DNA from: Bacteroidales bacterium | GTDB lineage: Bacteria > Bacteroidota > Bacteroidia > Bacteroidales > WCHB1-69 | Reading direction: 5' to 3' | Length of the DNA: 32,311 bases | Assembly (NCBI GenBank): GCA_016285615.1 | Contig: JAEERB010000010.1 | Span: forward strand, 1 to 32,311 | Program-made: the position numbers and the translations under genes | Shown here: positions 1-8,484 of the stretch, piece by piece | Position numbering within the stretch: position 1 is the stretch's first letter | Layout of the letters: the number at the start of each line of letters is the position of its first letter | Notes under the pieces: generated by a model | Seen by the model: the letters and a program-made list of their open reading frames with translations, nothing else | Database searches by the model: none | What the model was told of the DNA's origin: nothing

Positions 1-594
1 TCTGCGCGTGCAGGTTGGCATGATTATAATGGTGGAATGTATTTTGTTACAATTTGTACGAAAGGCAAAGAACATTATTTTGGAAAAATAATGAATGGGG
101 ATGTAAATCATTTCTGTAGAGACGGGGCGCGCCCCGTCTCTACAAAGGGGCCCACCATGATATTGTCAAGAATTGGGGAATATGCCGAAGAACAAATTCG
201 AAAAGTTACTTTCCATTATCCCTATGCGGAAATACCTTTATGGGTGATAATGCCCAATCATATACATGCGGTGGTAATAATTGATGGAAAAAAAACGCCG
301 CACGATAAACGGATTATTGACTATGTTCAAGCGAAAAATGTAGAGACGTTTCATGAAACGTCTCTACAAGAATCAATAAGAATAGCAACAAAAATGCAAT
401 CATGGTTATCGGTTGTTATAAGGTTGTTCAAACAATCTGTCACCCGTTACGCCAACAAAAACAACATTCCCTTTGCTTGGCAGCCACGGTTCTATGACCG
501 CATTATTCGCAATACCAATGAAATGAATAATATTGCCAAATATATTGAGGAAAATGTGGCGAAATGGGCGTATGATGAATTTTATGGGCAATGA
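1..594 (+). CDS. REP-associated tyrosine transposase (RAYT, Y1_Tnp/IS200-like family), 5'-truncated by the window
   Basis: This is a single-domain HUH/Y1 transposase of the kind associated with dispersed palindromes, expected to nick single-stranded DNA at palindrome ends. Numbering from the Met at base 37, the HUH motif is PNHIHAVV (His75 and His77) and the catalytic tyrosine is probably Tyr153 in WQPRFYDRIIRN. The frame is open to base 1, and the preceding residues (SARAGWHDYNGG) look like the usual N-terminal lead into YFVTICT, so the true start lies upstream. Two perfect 30-bp palindromes lie in frame within the gene and encode CRDGARPVST (residues 27-36) and roughly VETFHETSL (near residues 102-110). 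Both fall in segments that I judge variable in the family, so the catalytic core looks intact. The gene converges on the BtuF-like gene. Family call is firm; whether it is active is unknown. Confidence 0.88.
   Translation, partial: SARAGWHDYNGGMYFVTICTKGKEHYFGKIMNGDVNHFCRDGARPVSTKGPTMILSRIGEYAEEQIRKVTFHYPYAEIPLWVIMPNHIHAVVIIDGKKTPHDKRIIDYVQAKNVETFHETSLQESIRIATKMQSWLSVVIRLFKQSVTRYANKNNIPFAWQPRFYDRIIRNTNEMNNIAKYIEENVAKWAYDEFYGQ
115..144. repeat. Perfect 30-bp REP-like palindrome inside the RAYT gene, copy A
   Basis: The left arm TGTAGAGACGGGGCG is followed directly by its exact reverse complement. It starts on a codon boundary and adds ten codons (CRDGARPVST) to the transposase without shifting the frame. 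The outer arm GTAGAGACG is shared with the copies at 339-368 and 601-628, but the GC-rich core differs from theirs. Confidence 0.9.
339..368. repeat. Perfect 30-bp REP-like palindrome inside the RAYT gene, copy B
   Basis: The left arm TGTAGAGACGTTTCA is followed directly by its reverse complement. It is read in a different frame from copy A (it begins at the third base of a codon) and encodes about VETFHETSL. Its 28-bp core is identical to the copy at 601-628. Confidence 0.9.
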
Positions 595-600
595 TTGGTT

Positions 601-628
601 GTAGAGACGTTTCATGAAACGTCTCTAC
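601..628. repeat. 28-bp REP-like palindrome in the gap between convergent genes, copy C
   Basis: The left arm GTAGAGACGTTTCA is followed directly by its reverse complement. It sits six bases after the RAYT stop codon and 23 bases before the end of the convergent BtuF-like gene. The outermost T/A pair of copies A and B is absent here. The position suggests that it could also act as a bidirectional transcription terminator; there is no clear T-run, so that is inference. Confidence 0.85.
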
Positions 629-651
629 GGGGCAGATAATTACGTTCAACA

Positions 652-1536
652 CTATTGTCCCATTTCTATCTTATCCCGTAGCCATTCGATGGCGTTCACA
701 TTCCGCGGTGACACATTGTCGATCCAGCCCGACTCGATGGGATAGACGTGTCCAGTCTTGACGGCGGTGAGCTGCGTGTAGGGGTAGGTGCTTACGAAGG
801 CGTCGCGGTCTTCTTGGCGTACGATGATGATGTCGGGGTCGGCTTCGAACAGGTACTCGCGGCTGACACTCCAGGTGGTCAGCGGTTGCCCTACATTGCG
901 GCCGCCCGCCAGCGTGATGATTTCGTTGATGTGCGAATGGCCGGGTGCGGTGAAGTCGCCCGCTTTGCCAAAGCCAACGACGTAATAGACCGACGGCCGC
1001 TGCTCCGTACTGTCGGCCTGATGCACCTGTGCAAGCCGCTGCTCCATATCAGCAATACGTTGCTGTGCCAGCTCCTCCTTGCCCAAGATGGTGCCCAAAA
1101 TCTCCAGCATAGGCTTGATGTCGTGGATGCTGGTCTCGAAGCGGATGGTGAATACAGGGATGCCCGCCTGCTCAATCTTGTCCACATTCTCTTTGGAGAC
1201 GATGGAGCCGATGAGCACGAGGTCGGGCCGTAGCGAAAGCAGGTTTTCGACATTGATGTTTTGCATGCCGCCAACATGGACAATCTTTTCTGTCTCAGGT
1301 GGATAGGTGCAGAAGTCGGACACGCCGACCAGTTTGTCTTCACTGCCCAGCAGGAAGATGGCTTCGGTGATGGGTGGCGAGAGCGAGATAATGCGTTGCG
1401 GCGACTGGCAGAAGGTGACCGTGCGGCCGTACGAGTCGGTCATCTCGCGCATCTCTCCCTTGTTGGCCGTTTTGGGCGACTGGCAAGCAGTGGCAAGCAA
1501 TATGAGTAGGCTTAGAAAAAGAGTTATTCGCTTCAT
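652..1536 (-). CDS. BtuF/FepB-like periplasmic substrate-binding lipoprotein (cobalamin or iron-siderophore ABC transport)
   Basis: A 294-residue helical-backbone metal-receptor protein (Peripla_BP_2 family) that would capture a corrinoid or ferric chelate at the inner-membrane face of the periplasm. The N-terminus has a hydrophobic stretch ending in the lipobox LATAC, so the protein is probably lipid-anchored. The first domain contains the family-typical segments RIISLSPPITEAIFLLG and LRPDLVLIG; the second contains AGGRNVG and YLFEADPDIIIV. I chose the ATG at 1536 (MKRITLF) over the one at 1542 because it gives a normal signal peptide; the alternative adds only two residues. The stop codon of the upstream DUF3857 gene lies six bases before this start, so the two genes are co-transcribed. 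No permease or ATPase partner is visible, and the substrate cannot be told from sequence. Confidence 0.85.
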   Translation of the reverse strand: MKRITLFLSLLILLATACQSPKTANKGEMREMTDSYGRTVTFCQSPQRIISLSPPITEAIFLLGSEDKLVGVSDFCTYPPETEKIVHVGGMQNINVENLLSLRPDLVLIGSIVSKENVDKIEQAGIPVFTIRFETSIHDIKPMLEILGTILGKEELAQQRIADMEQRLAQVHQADSTEQRPSVYYVVGFGKAGDFTAPGHSHINEIITLAGGRNVGQPLTTWSVSREYLFEADPDIIIVRQEDRDAFVSTYPYTQLTAVKTGHVYPIESGWIDNVSPRNVNAIEWLRDKIEMGQ

Positions 1537-1542
1537 TATCAT

Positions 1543-3492
1543 TTATTTAGTCAGGATGACGGCTTGTTGGGCAAACGACTGCTGAGCGTTGACGCATTGG
1601 CGGAACTCCGGCCAGTCTTCGGCTTCATACACACGCTTGTTGAACGAGGCGGTTTGCTGGAAAGTGAGCGAGCGCTTGTCGGCCGTGTAGCCGCCGCTAT
1701 AGCTGGCTGCGGTGCCGTCCACTTTTTGTGCTTCGGGCAGCGAGGCTATTTTGACATTCTTGGGCAACTGCACTTTCTCTTCCACTTCCACCAGTCGTGA
1801 GCAGCGGTCCTTGAAGGGGTAGTTGCGTGTTTCGAGGGCGGTGCTGTAGCTGAGGTGACCCATGGCACGGCGGAAGACGCCCTTGGCGAGCAAGGGTGTG
1901 AATATCAGTTCTTTGTCGCCAGCAATGGCATAGTTTGGAATCGTGTATTTGTAGGTGATTTTGACAGGTTGTTCCAAATATTTCTCTTCGTCGGTATAGG
2001 TGACGGAGTTGATGACGGCCTGCGGGTAGAGGCGCAGCAATTCGGCTTCCACATTGTTCTGCCATTCGCTGTAGCGGGCCGAGAAGACGCCGCGCACGGC
2101 CTTGTCCGACTGCCCTTCGGCGGTGATGGTGAACTCGCCTTTGAGGGTGCCGTTGTCCGACAGGGTGGAAGAGCCTTTGATGCGCACATAGTGGTTCTCG
2201 GCGGGCGAGACGGGCGTCTCTTTCAGGTCGGCACCTTCGGGCAGGCCCATCAGGTAGTTCTGCTGTTGCTCAGCACTCGACCACAACTCACGCAGCAGCG
2301 GCACCCATGTCGGGTCAAGTAGCTGATATTCACCGCTATGTCGCTGTACCACGCATACGCAATGGTTAAACTGGTCGGCGGGGATGCGGTCGATGCGTTC
2401 GCCAGCCATGGTCATGGCGGCGTAGGCGTTGAAGCCGGCGGCACGCAGCATGGCAATCAGCAGGCTGGCCTTGTCTTTGCACACGCCGCAGCGGTCGGTG
2501 AAGTTCATCTCGGCGTTGTGCAAGGTGTAGCCTTCGCCCTTGCCCATCGAGATGCCCGAGTAGCGCATATTGTCGGCCACCCAATGGGTGAGGATGCTGA
2601 TGGAGTCGAGCTCCGTTTTGGCGGGCTTCAGCAGCGAGTTAACCTTGCTCTGCAGTTCTGGCGTGGCCTTGAAGCTGCCGAAATCCTCGTTTACTCCATA
2701 AAACCAGGTCGATTTGGCTTGCCAGTCGGGACTGGTTGAGAGCAGCAGTTTGGTTTCTATATCGTTGCTGGCCAGTATGTAAGGTTCTTTTTTCAGGGGT
2801 AGGATATTTTTCTTGCTAAAAGTGAACCATTGGCGGTCGGGGGTGGTGTCGTTTTGCACCGAAGTTTGCAGTTCTCCGTTATAGACGCAGAATTGCAGAT
2901 TCTTCTCTTTCAACACATTAACACGATAAACTTTCTCCATCACGGGCTGGTTACTCCAGAAGGTCACGATGTCGTAGAAGTGGCCGCGCATAGGCGGGAT
3001 GTATTTGGCGTCGGGGTCCTCATCGTGCAGCAGGGCGTAGGTGAAGCCTTTGCGGAAGGCCACCACCTCCACGGCGTCGCCAATGTCGAGATGGCCCACT
3101 TCGACCATCTTCTGCGATGCGCCCCAGTAGATCATGCGGGCGGGTGCCACATAGTCGAGCTCGGGGTTGGTGATGGTCTCAATGGTGCCGTCGTGGCGAT
3201 GCACACGCACTTCGCGGATCTCCACGTAGGCCGACAGCGGGTCGTAGTCCACCTTAACGGTGCTGTTCTCGGCGGCCCCTTTGTGCGACAGTATCTTGGT
3301 CAGCGTATGGGTGTTGACATAGCTCAAGCCGTTCTCTTCCATAAAGACCGAGGTGCTGTCGAAGATGGTGACGGCGGGATATTTCGCCATCTCTTTCTGT
3401 GTGCCGGCGCGGCGGATGAGGTTGGCGTAGTTTTGGGCTCCAAGCGAAAAGGATAAAAGCAAGGCGCTAAGACAGAGAATAAGACGCTTCAT
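1543..3492 (-). CDS. Secreted DUF3857/transglutaminase-like protein
   Basis: A 649-residue protein with an N-terminal signal peptide (MKRLILCLSALLLSFSLGAQ), an N-terminal beta-rich DUF3857 region (about residues 40-230) and a central transglutaminase/protease-like core. The likely catalytic triad is Cys338 in RCGVCKDKASLL, His377 in QFNHCVCVV and Asp393 in LLDPTW. The C-terminal third is probably another beta domain. The protein should be periplasmic or at the outer membrane. The domain pair is common in Bacteroidetes, but its biological substrate is not known to me; a peptidase or amidase-type role is as plausible as transglutamination. It is the first gene of a two-gene operon with the BtuF-like lipoprotein. 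A TAnnTTTG element lies about 50 bp upstream. The family call is firm. Confidence 0.85.
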   Translation of the reverse strand: MKRLILCLSALLLSFSLGAQNYANLIRRAGTQKEMAKYPAVTIFDSTSVFMEENGLSYVNTHTLTKILSHKGAAENSTVKVDYDPLSAYVEIREVRVHRHDGTIETITNPELDYVAPARMIYWGASQKMVEVGHLDIGDAVEVVAFRKGFTYALLHDEDPDAKYIPPMRGHFYDIVTFWSNQPVMEKVYRVNVLKEKNLQFCVYNGELQTSVQNDTTPDRQWFTFSKKNILPLKKEPYILASNDIETKLLLSTSPDWQAKSTWFYGVNEDFGSFKATPELQSKVNSLLKPAKTELDSISILTHWVADNMRYSGISMGKGEGYTLHNAEMNFTDRCGVCKDKASLLIAMLRAAGFNAYAAMTMAGERIDRIPADQFNHCVCVVQRHSGEYQLLDPTWVPLLRELWSSAEQQQNYLMGLPEGADLKETPVSPAENHYVRIKGSSTLSDNGTLKGEFTITAEGQSDKAVRGVFSARYSEWQNNVEAELLRLYPQAVINSVTYTDEEKYLEQPVKITYKYTIPNYAIAGDKELIFTPLLAKGVFRRAMGHLSYSTALETRNYPFKDRCSRLVEVEEKVQLPKNVKIASLPEAQKVDGTAASYSGGYTADKRSLTFQQTASFNKRVYEAEDWPEFRQCVNAQQSFAQQAVILTK

Positions 3493-3539
3493 GATTTATG
3501 CAATAGAAGAAAGATTTTAAATAATGCTGTTTTAAACGA

Positions 3540-3547
3540 CAAAGATA
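3540..3547 (-). promoter_or_regulatory. Probable -7 promoter element (TATCTTTG) for the DUF3857-btuF-like operon
   Basis: On the minus strand TATCTTTG matches the Bacteroidetes TAnnTTTG consensus exactly and lies about 48 bases upstream of the start codon at 3492. I see no good TTTG element at the -33 distance, so the call rests on the -7 box and its position in a divergent intergenic region. Confidence 0.5.
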
Positions 3548-3607
3548 GGAATTTTGCGGCATAGTAGCGTTTTTTTTACTATTTTTACCACCTTAAAATA
3601 TTATCAG

Positions 3608-6127
3608 ATGAAAAAGGATTTTATTAAGAAGTATCTGCCTTATTTAGTGGCACTTATAGTTTTTATTGTATTAACTATCGCTTATGCGTCGCCAGTGTTG
3701 GACGGCAAAGTTCTGCAGGCCGACGACCAGATAGCGGCTAAAGGAATGAACCATGAGTGCATGGAATACAACAAAACGGGCCACTACAGTTTCTGGACGG
3801 GTGCCATGTTCAGCGGTATGCCGTCGTACCAGAGTGGCGGTGGCAAGTATCCCGCTCCGGTGGTACAGATTCCTTTTGGCAAATTGACCCGCTTCGGCTT
3901 CACAGGCGTGCTGGCGCTGATAATCGGCTACTTCATCGGCTTTTTCATCTTGATGAAAGCGTTTAAGATTGATACGTGGTTGGCGATTGTCGGGGCGATT
4001 GCGATGGCCCTGTCGTCGTACTTTTTTATCATCATCGCTGCTGGCCATAACTCCAAGGTGGTGGCCTTAGGCCTGTTGGCGCCCGTCATTGCGGGTTTCT
4101 ATCTTATCTTCCAGAAGAAATATGCGTGGGGTGCGGCGTTGACCATGATATACACCATGCTGGCCGTGCTGGCGCATCCACAGATGACGCTCTATATGTT
4201 CATGCTCATAGGTGTGATGGCCTGTGCCGAGTTATACATCCATATCAAGGAGAAACGTTGGAAAGATTTGCTTTTGGGCATCGTGATTTTCGGTGCTTCG
4301 TTTGCCCTGGGTGTGGGTACACAGATAGCTCCCTTCTTGGCCAACCGTGAGTACCTGGGCGAAACCATGCGTGGCGGCCACTCCGAGCTGACCAAGGCCG
4401 ATGATAGCGAGAACAAGACCGAAGGCCTCGATTTGGACTATGCTACGCAATGGAGCTACGGCATTGACGAGACGATGACCTTGCTGGTGCCGGGTGCTAA
4501 GGGTTACGCATCGGGTTACAATGTGGGCACCGACTCCAAGTTGTTCAAAACATTGACCAGTCACGGTGTGTCGCGTCGCGATGCCACTGGCTTCTGCGCG
4601 CATGTGCCCGGCTATTGGGGCGAGCAGCCCTTCACGGCAGGCCCTGTCTATGTGGGAGCCATCGTCTTCTTCCTCTTTGTGTTAGGATTGCTCATTGTGA
4701 AAGGTCCCTACAAGTGGGCTTTGCTGGTGGCCACGCTCTTCTCGATTATGCTGGCGTGGGGTCGCCATTTCATGCCGCTGACGGAGTTGTTCTTCAACTA
4801 TTTCCCGATGTATAACAAGTTCAGGGCGGTGGCCTCCATCTTGGTAGTGGCCGAGATTACCATGCCGCTGCTGGGCTTCCTGGCCATCAAAACCATTATG
4901 GATAAGGCTATTTCGCAAGAGAAACTGTTAAAGAACATCTACATAGCAGCGGGCATTACAGTGGGCTTGTGTCTGGTGGCCCTCGTGATGAGCATGACGG
5001 CAAGCTACACCTGCACGGGCGACGAGCAGATGTTTGCCCAATATCCCGATTGGATCAAGGATGCTGTGATAGCCGAACGTGCTTCGATGTTCCGCACGAG
5101 TGTATGGCGTTCGCTCTTCTTTGTCATTGTCGGTGCTGGGTTGGTATGGTTGTTTGCCAAGGAAAAACTGAAATTCGGTTATTTTGTGGCACTGCTGGGC
5201 TGCTTTATCTTGATCGACATGTGGCCTATCGACCGCAAGTTTTTCAACGATGACAATTTCGTGGCTAAGAAGCAACTCGACAAATATTTCACACCGATGC
5301 CATACGAGGAGGAGCTGCTCGCAGATACAGATCCCAACTTCCGCGTGTTGAACTTGAGTGTCAATACGTTCAACGATTCCCGCACATCATACTATTTCAA
5401 GTCCATTGGCGGCTACAGCGCTGTGAAGCTGCGTCGCTATCAGGATTTGATCGATGCGCACATTATGCCCGAAATCAATCCGCTGTTTGGTGCTATTTCG
5501 CAGACGGGTGGGCGACTGGAGAACTGTCCTGCCGACTCTCTGTTCCCCGTGCTCAACATGCTCAACATGAAGTATGTGGTGGTGCCCATGCGCGAAGGCA
5601 GCCCCATACCGTTGGTTAATCCCAATGCTATGGGCAACGCTTGGTTTGTGGAGGCCGTGGCTATGGTGAACACGCCCGACGAGGAGTCGGAGATGCTGAA
5701 TAAGGTCAATTTGCGCAACACACTGGTTACCAGCAAGGATTACGAGAAATATGTGCAAGGCTTTGTGGCACATCACGATACGGCAGCTTCTATCAAGCTG
5801 ACAGCCTACGCACCTGATTATGTGGAATATCACTCCACTTCGTCGCAGGATGGCATTGCCGTATTCTCCGAAATCTACTATCCTTACGGTTGGAACGCCT
5901 ACATTGACGGCAAGCCCGTTGACCATTTCCGTGCCAACTACACCTTGCGTGCGCTGAACATTCCGGCAGGTGTACACGATATCCGCTTTGAGTTCCGTCC
6001 CGCCATCGTTGAGAAGGCAGGTAGGGTTTCGGTGATTTGCAAGTATTTGCTCAACTTGGTGATTATCGGCCTTGTTGTGCTGGCCATTGTGGATTATCGT
6101 AAAAAACGAAAGACGGTACAGGCGTAA
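3608..6127 (+). CDS. YfhO family multi-spanning membrane protein (putative GT-C-like glycosyltransferase)
   Basis: An 839-residue inner-membrane protein. An N-terminal helix (about residues 9-28) is followed by a periplasmic loop with an acidic pair (GKVLQADDQIAAKG), the position where GT-C type lipid-sugar-dependent glycosyltransferases carry their acidic motif. Roughly a dozen hydrophobic segments follow, then a soluble region, and a last membrane helix near the C-terminus before the basic tail YRKKRKTVQA. YfhO-type proteins in Gram-positive bacteria take part in glycosylating lipid-linked polymers; for Bacteroidetes members the acceptor is unknown to me. The reading frame extends upstream to a TTG at 3554, but the ATG at 3608 directly precedes the first membrane helix and is preferred. 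It may be the first gene of the long plus-strand operon, or an independent gene upstream of it. A weak promoter-like TATTTTTA lies at 3580-3587. Confidence 0.75.
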   Translation: MKKDFIKKYLPYLVALIVFIVLTIAYASPVLDGKVLQADDQIAAKGMNHECMEYNKTGHYSFWTGAMFSGMPSYQSGGGKYPAPVVQIPFGKLTRFGFTGVLALIIGYFIGFFILMKAFKIDTWLAIVGAIAMALSSYFFIIIAAGHNSKVVALGLLAPVIAGFYLIFQKKYAWGAALTMIYTMLAVLAHPQMTLYMFMLIGVMACAELYIHIKEKRWKDLLLGIVIFGASFALGVGTQIAPFLANREYLGETMRGGHSELTKADDSENKTEGLDLDYATQWSYGIDETMTLLVPGAKGYASGYNVGTDSKLFKTLTSHGVSRRDATGFCAHVPGYWGEQPFTAGPVYVGAIVFFLFVLGLLIVKGPYKWALLVATLFSIMLAWGRHFMPLTELFFNYFPMYNKFRAVASILVVAEITMPLLGFLAIKTIMDKAISQEKLLKNIYIAAGITVGLCLVALVMSMTASYTCTGDEQMFAQYPDWIKDAVIAERASMFRTSVWRSLFFVIVGAGLVWLFAKEKLKFGYFVALLGCFILIDMWPIDRKFFNDDNFVAKKQLDKYFTPMPYEEELLADTDPNFRVLNLSVNTFNDSRTSYYFKSIGGYSAVKLRRYQDLIDAHIMPEINPLFGAISQTGGRLENCPADSLFPVLNMLNMKYVVVPMREGSPIPLVNPNAMGNAWFVEAVAMVNTPDEESEMLNKVNLRNTLVTSKDYEKYVQGFVAHHDTAASIKLTAYAPDYVEYHSTSSQDGIAVFSEIYYPYGWNAYIDGKPVDHFRANYTLRALNIPAGVHDIRFEFRPAIVEKAGRVSVICKYLLNLVIIGLVVLAIVDYRKKRKTVQA

Positions 6128-6148
6128 AACGATTAAAAAGAAAGAGTT

Positions 6149-7273
6149 ATGAGTGCTGACAAAAACATATTGGTAACCTCTCCGCTGATTCCGCCGTTGG
6201 AAGAGTTTATTCCCTATCTGCAGCAGATATGGGACAAGAAGTGGATTACCAACAACGGCAGTTTCCACAAGGAGTTTGAGGCGGCGCTTGCTGAATATTT
6301 GGGTGTGGAGTACATTTCGGTGTTCACCAATGGCACGCTTCCGCTCATTACGGCTTTGCAAGCGTTGAACATTCAAGGTGAGGTCATTACCACGCCTTAC
6401 AGTTTTGTGGCCACCACGCATGCCATCTGGTGGAACGGACTGAAGCCGGTGTTTGTTGATATTGACCCAGTGACTTGCAACATAGACCCTGACAAGATTG
6501 AGGAGGCCATTACCGACAAAACCACGGCCATTATGCCGGTGCACTGCTATGGCAATCCATGTGATACAGAGAAGATTAAGGCTATTGCCGACAAGCACGG
6601 ACTGAAGGTGATTTATGATGCTGCCCATGTGTTTGGTGTGACGGAGAATGGGAAAAGTGTGATTGAGGCTGGTGACATGTCGGCGCTCAGTTTCCACGCC
6701 ACCAAGGTTTACAACACATTGGAGGGAGGTGCGTTGGTTTGCCATGATGCCGACACCAAGCGTTACATTGACGACTTGAAGAATTTCGGTATTCACGGTG
6801 AGACGGAGGTAGTGGCCCCTGGCATCAACAGTAAGATGGATGAGGTGCGCGCTTCGTACGGCTTGCTCAACCTGAAGTATGTCGATGCGGCCATTGAGGC
6901 AAGGCGCAAGGCAGCCGAGTATTATCGCGAGGCGTTGCGTGGGGTGCCTGGGCTTCGCTATTTTGAAGACCTGCCAGGTGTTCGCCACAACTATTCCTAC
7001 TTCCCCGTGTTCATCAATGCGGCAGAGTTTGGCATGACTCGCGACGAGCTCTATTTCAAGATGAAAGAGTATAACGTGTACGGCCGCAGGTACTTCTATC
7101 CGCTTATTAGCACCTTCGAGACTTACAAGAACCTGCCGTCGGCAGCACCCGCCAACTTGCCGGTTGCCACCCGCATCGCCGACGAGGTCATCTGTCTGCC
7201 CATGCACCACGAACTGACCGAGGAGATGCTGGAGAGAGTAGTGAGGGCGGTGAAAATGAATTCTAGAAAGTAA
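6149..7273 (+). CDS. DegT/DnrJ/EryC1/StrS family PLP-dependent sugar aminotransferase
   Basis: A 374-residue fold-type I aminotransferase that would transfer an amino group from glutamate to a nucleotide-linked keto-sugar. The PLP lysine is Lys186 in SFHATKVYNTLEGG, and the ring-nitrogen aspartate is Asp157 in IYDAAHVFG. The segment TNGTLPLITAL (about residues 60-70) corresponds to the phosphate-binding part. Length and motifs are normal for the family. The most likely product is a 4-amino-4,6-dideoxyhexose nucleotide, but regiochemistry cannot be read from sequence, and no NDP-sugar synthetase or 4,6-dehydratase lies in the window. It is followed within 12 bases by the ATP-grasp/PLP-fold gene set, which suggests that its amino group is the later acylation site. 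An AAAGAAAGAG stretch precedes the ATG. Confidence 0.88.
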   Translation: MSADKNILVTSPLIPPLEEFIPYLQQIWDKKWITNNGSFHKEFEAALAEYLGVEYISVFTNGTLPLITALQALNIQGEVITTPYSFVATTHAIWWNGLKPVFVDIDPVTCNIDPDKIEEAITDKTTAIMPVHCYGNPCDTEKIKAIADKHGLKVIYDAAHVFGVTENGKSVIEAGDMSALSFHATKVYNTLEGGALVCHDADTKRYIDDLKNFGIHGETEVVAPGINSKMDEVRASYGLLNLKYVDAAIEARRKAAEYYREALRGVPGLRYFEDLPGVRHNYSYFPVFINAAEFGMTRDELYFKMKEYNVYGRRYFYPLISTFETYKNLPSAAPANLPVATRIADEVICLPMHHELTEEMLERVVRAVKMNSRK

Positions 7274-7284
7274 TATCGTTAGTG

Positions 7285-8484
7285 ATGAAGAAATTGATGC
7301 TTTTGGGTGGTATTCGTTATTTGTTGCCGGTCATTCGGGCGGCACACGAACAGGGATATTATGTCATCACGGCCGACTATATTCCTGACAATATTGCCCA
7401 TAAGTATAGCGATGAGTATGTGAATGTGAGCATCATTGACAAAGAAGCGGTGCTGAAAGTGGCTCAAGAGCATCAGATTGACGGCATCATGGCCTTTGGG
7501 GTGGATCCGGGCGTGGTGGCCGCATCTTATGTGCAGGAAAAGATGGGACTGCCTTCTTTCGGACCGTATGAGTCGGTTTGTATTTTGCAGAATAAAGACC
7601 GGTTTCGCGCCTTTCTGAAAGAGCATGGTTTCAATGTACCCCAGGCGCACGATTATATTCGAATTGAGGATGCTATGGCAGATAAAGATATCCTCTCTTA
7701 TCCTGTGATTGTCAAACCCACGGATTCGGCGGGTTCCAAAGGGGTAACAAAGGTGGAGAATCCTGCGCAACTGAGGGCTGCCGTGGAGCATGCCTTTGAC
7801 AAATCTTTGTCTGGACATATTATCATTGAGGACTTTATCGAGAAGATGGGTTGCTCATCCGATACCGACAGTTTTTCTGTTGACGGGCAATTGAAATTCA
7901 TAAGTTTCAACGCCCAATATTTTGATGATTCGGCAGCCAATCCATACACGCCAGCGGCTTACAGTTGGCCTTCAACCTTTACCAAGGAACAGGAAGCCTA
8001 TCTCACCTCGGAACTCCAGCGTTTGCTTAAATTGTTGGATATGAAGACCAATGTGTACAATATTGAGACACGCATTGGCGTTGATGGTAAGCCCTACATT
8101 ATGGAAGTGTCGCCGCGTGGCGGGGGCAATCGCTTGTGTGAGATGTTGCATTATGCAACGGGCGTTGACCTGATAACTGCGGAAACCCGCTATATTGTAG
8201 GCGATTCGGTGCCCAAAATCGAACAGAAACCTTATCAAGGTCATTGGGCAGAGGTTATTTTGCATGCCGACCAGTCGGGTCTGTTCGAGCGTCTTGACAT
8301 TGCGAAGGATTTGCCTGCCGAAATCGTGGAAGAAGACTTGTGGGTGAAGAAAAACGACAGGGTAGGCCCATTCAATGGTGCAAACGATGCCATTGGTACG
8401 TTGGTGTTGAAGTTTAGAGATAGGAAGGAGATGGAGAACTATTTACACAGTATTCATACATGGTTAAAAATAATAGTCCAATGA
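7285..8484 (+). CDS. ATP-grasp carboxylate-amine ligase, first copy
   Basis: A 399-residue enzyme of the ATP-grasp superfamily (carbamoyl-phosphate-synthase/biotin-carboxylase-like), which activates a carboxylate as acyl phosphate and joins it to an amine. An N-terminal Rossmann-like domain (LMLLGGIRYLLPVI) precedes the ATP-grasp domain. The ATP-binding lysine is Lys145 in YPVIVKPTDSAGSKGV, and the metal ligands are probably Glu274 and Asn282 in IMEVSPRGGGNR. The ATG at 7285 is preferred to the overlapping GTG at 7282. Its TGA overlaps the next ATG (ATGA at 8481-8484), indicating translational coupling. The substrates are unknown; from context it may join an amino acid to an aminosugar or prepare the acyl group built downstream. 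A second, divergent ATP-grasp enzyme lies one gene away. Confidence 0.82.
   Translation: MKKLMLLGGIRYLLPVIRAAHEQGYYVITADYIPDNIAHKYSDEYVNVSIIDKEAVLKVAQEHQIDGIMAFGVDPGVVAASYVQEKMGLPSFGPYESVCILQNKDRFRAFLKEHGFNVPQAHDYIRIEDAMADKDILSYPVIVKPTDSAGSKGVTKVENPAQLRAAVEHAFDKSLSGHIIIEDFIEKMGCSSDTDSFSVDGQLKFISFNAQYFDDSAANPYTPAAYSWPSTFTKEQEAYLTSELQRLLKLLDMKTNVYNIETRIGVDGKPYIMEVSPRGGGNRLCEMLHYATGVDLITAETRYIVGDSVPKIEQKPYQGHWAEVILHADQSGLFERLDIAKDLPAEIVEEDLWVKKNDRVGPFNGANDAIGTLVLKFRDRKEMENYLHSIHTWLKIIVQ

Noticed and set aside
748..1233. Open frame of 161 codons opposite the BtuF-like gene
   Set aside because: Shadow of a GC-rich real gene with signal peptide and family motifs on the other strand; no recognisable content of its own.
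2830..3456. Open frame of 208 codons opposite the DUF3857 gene
   Set aside because: His- and Val-rich antisense shadow with no domain or start-site support.
3580..3587. Promoter for the YfhO-like gene (TATTTTTA)
   Set aside because: It misses the final G of TAnnTTTG, and the only TTTG upstream is too far away (about 23 bases); too weak to list as a feature.
3608..6127. Identification of the YfhO-like protein as the Wzy polymerase of the locus
   Set aside because: Its N-terminal acidic loop and large C-terminal soluble region fit YfhO/GT-C proteins, not the usual Wzy topology; no Wzy was recognised in the window.
5387..7210. A 607-codon open frame on the minus strand
   Set aside because: It lies wholly antisense to the YfhO-like and DegT genes, both of which have clear family motifs; its translation is rich in His, Arg, Gln and Val with no recognisable domain, as expected from the reverse of well-biased codons.
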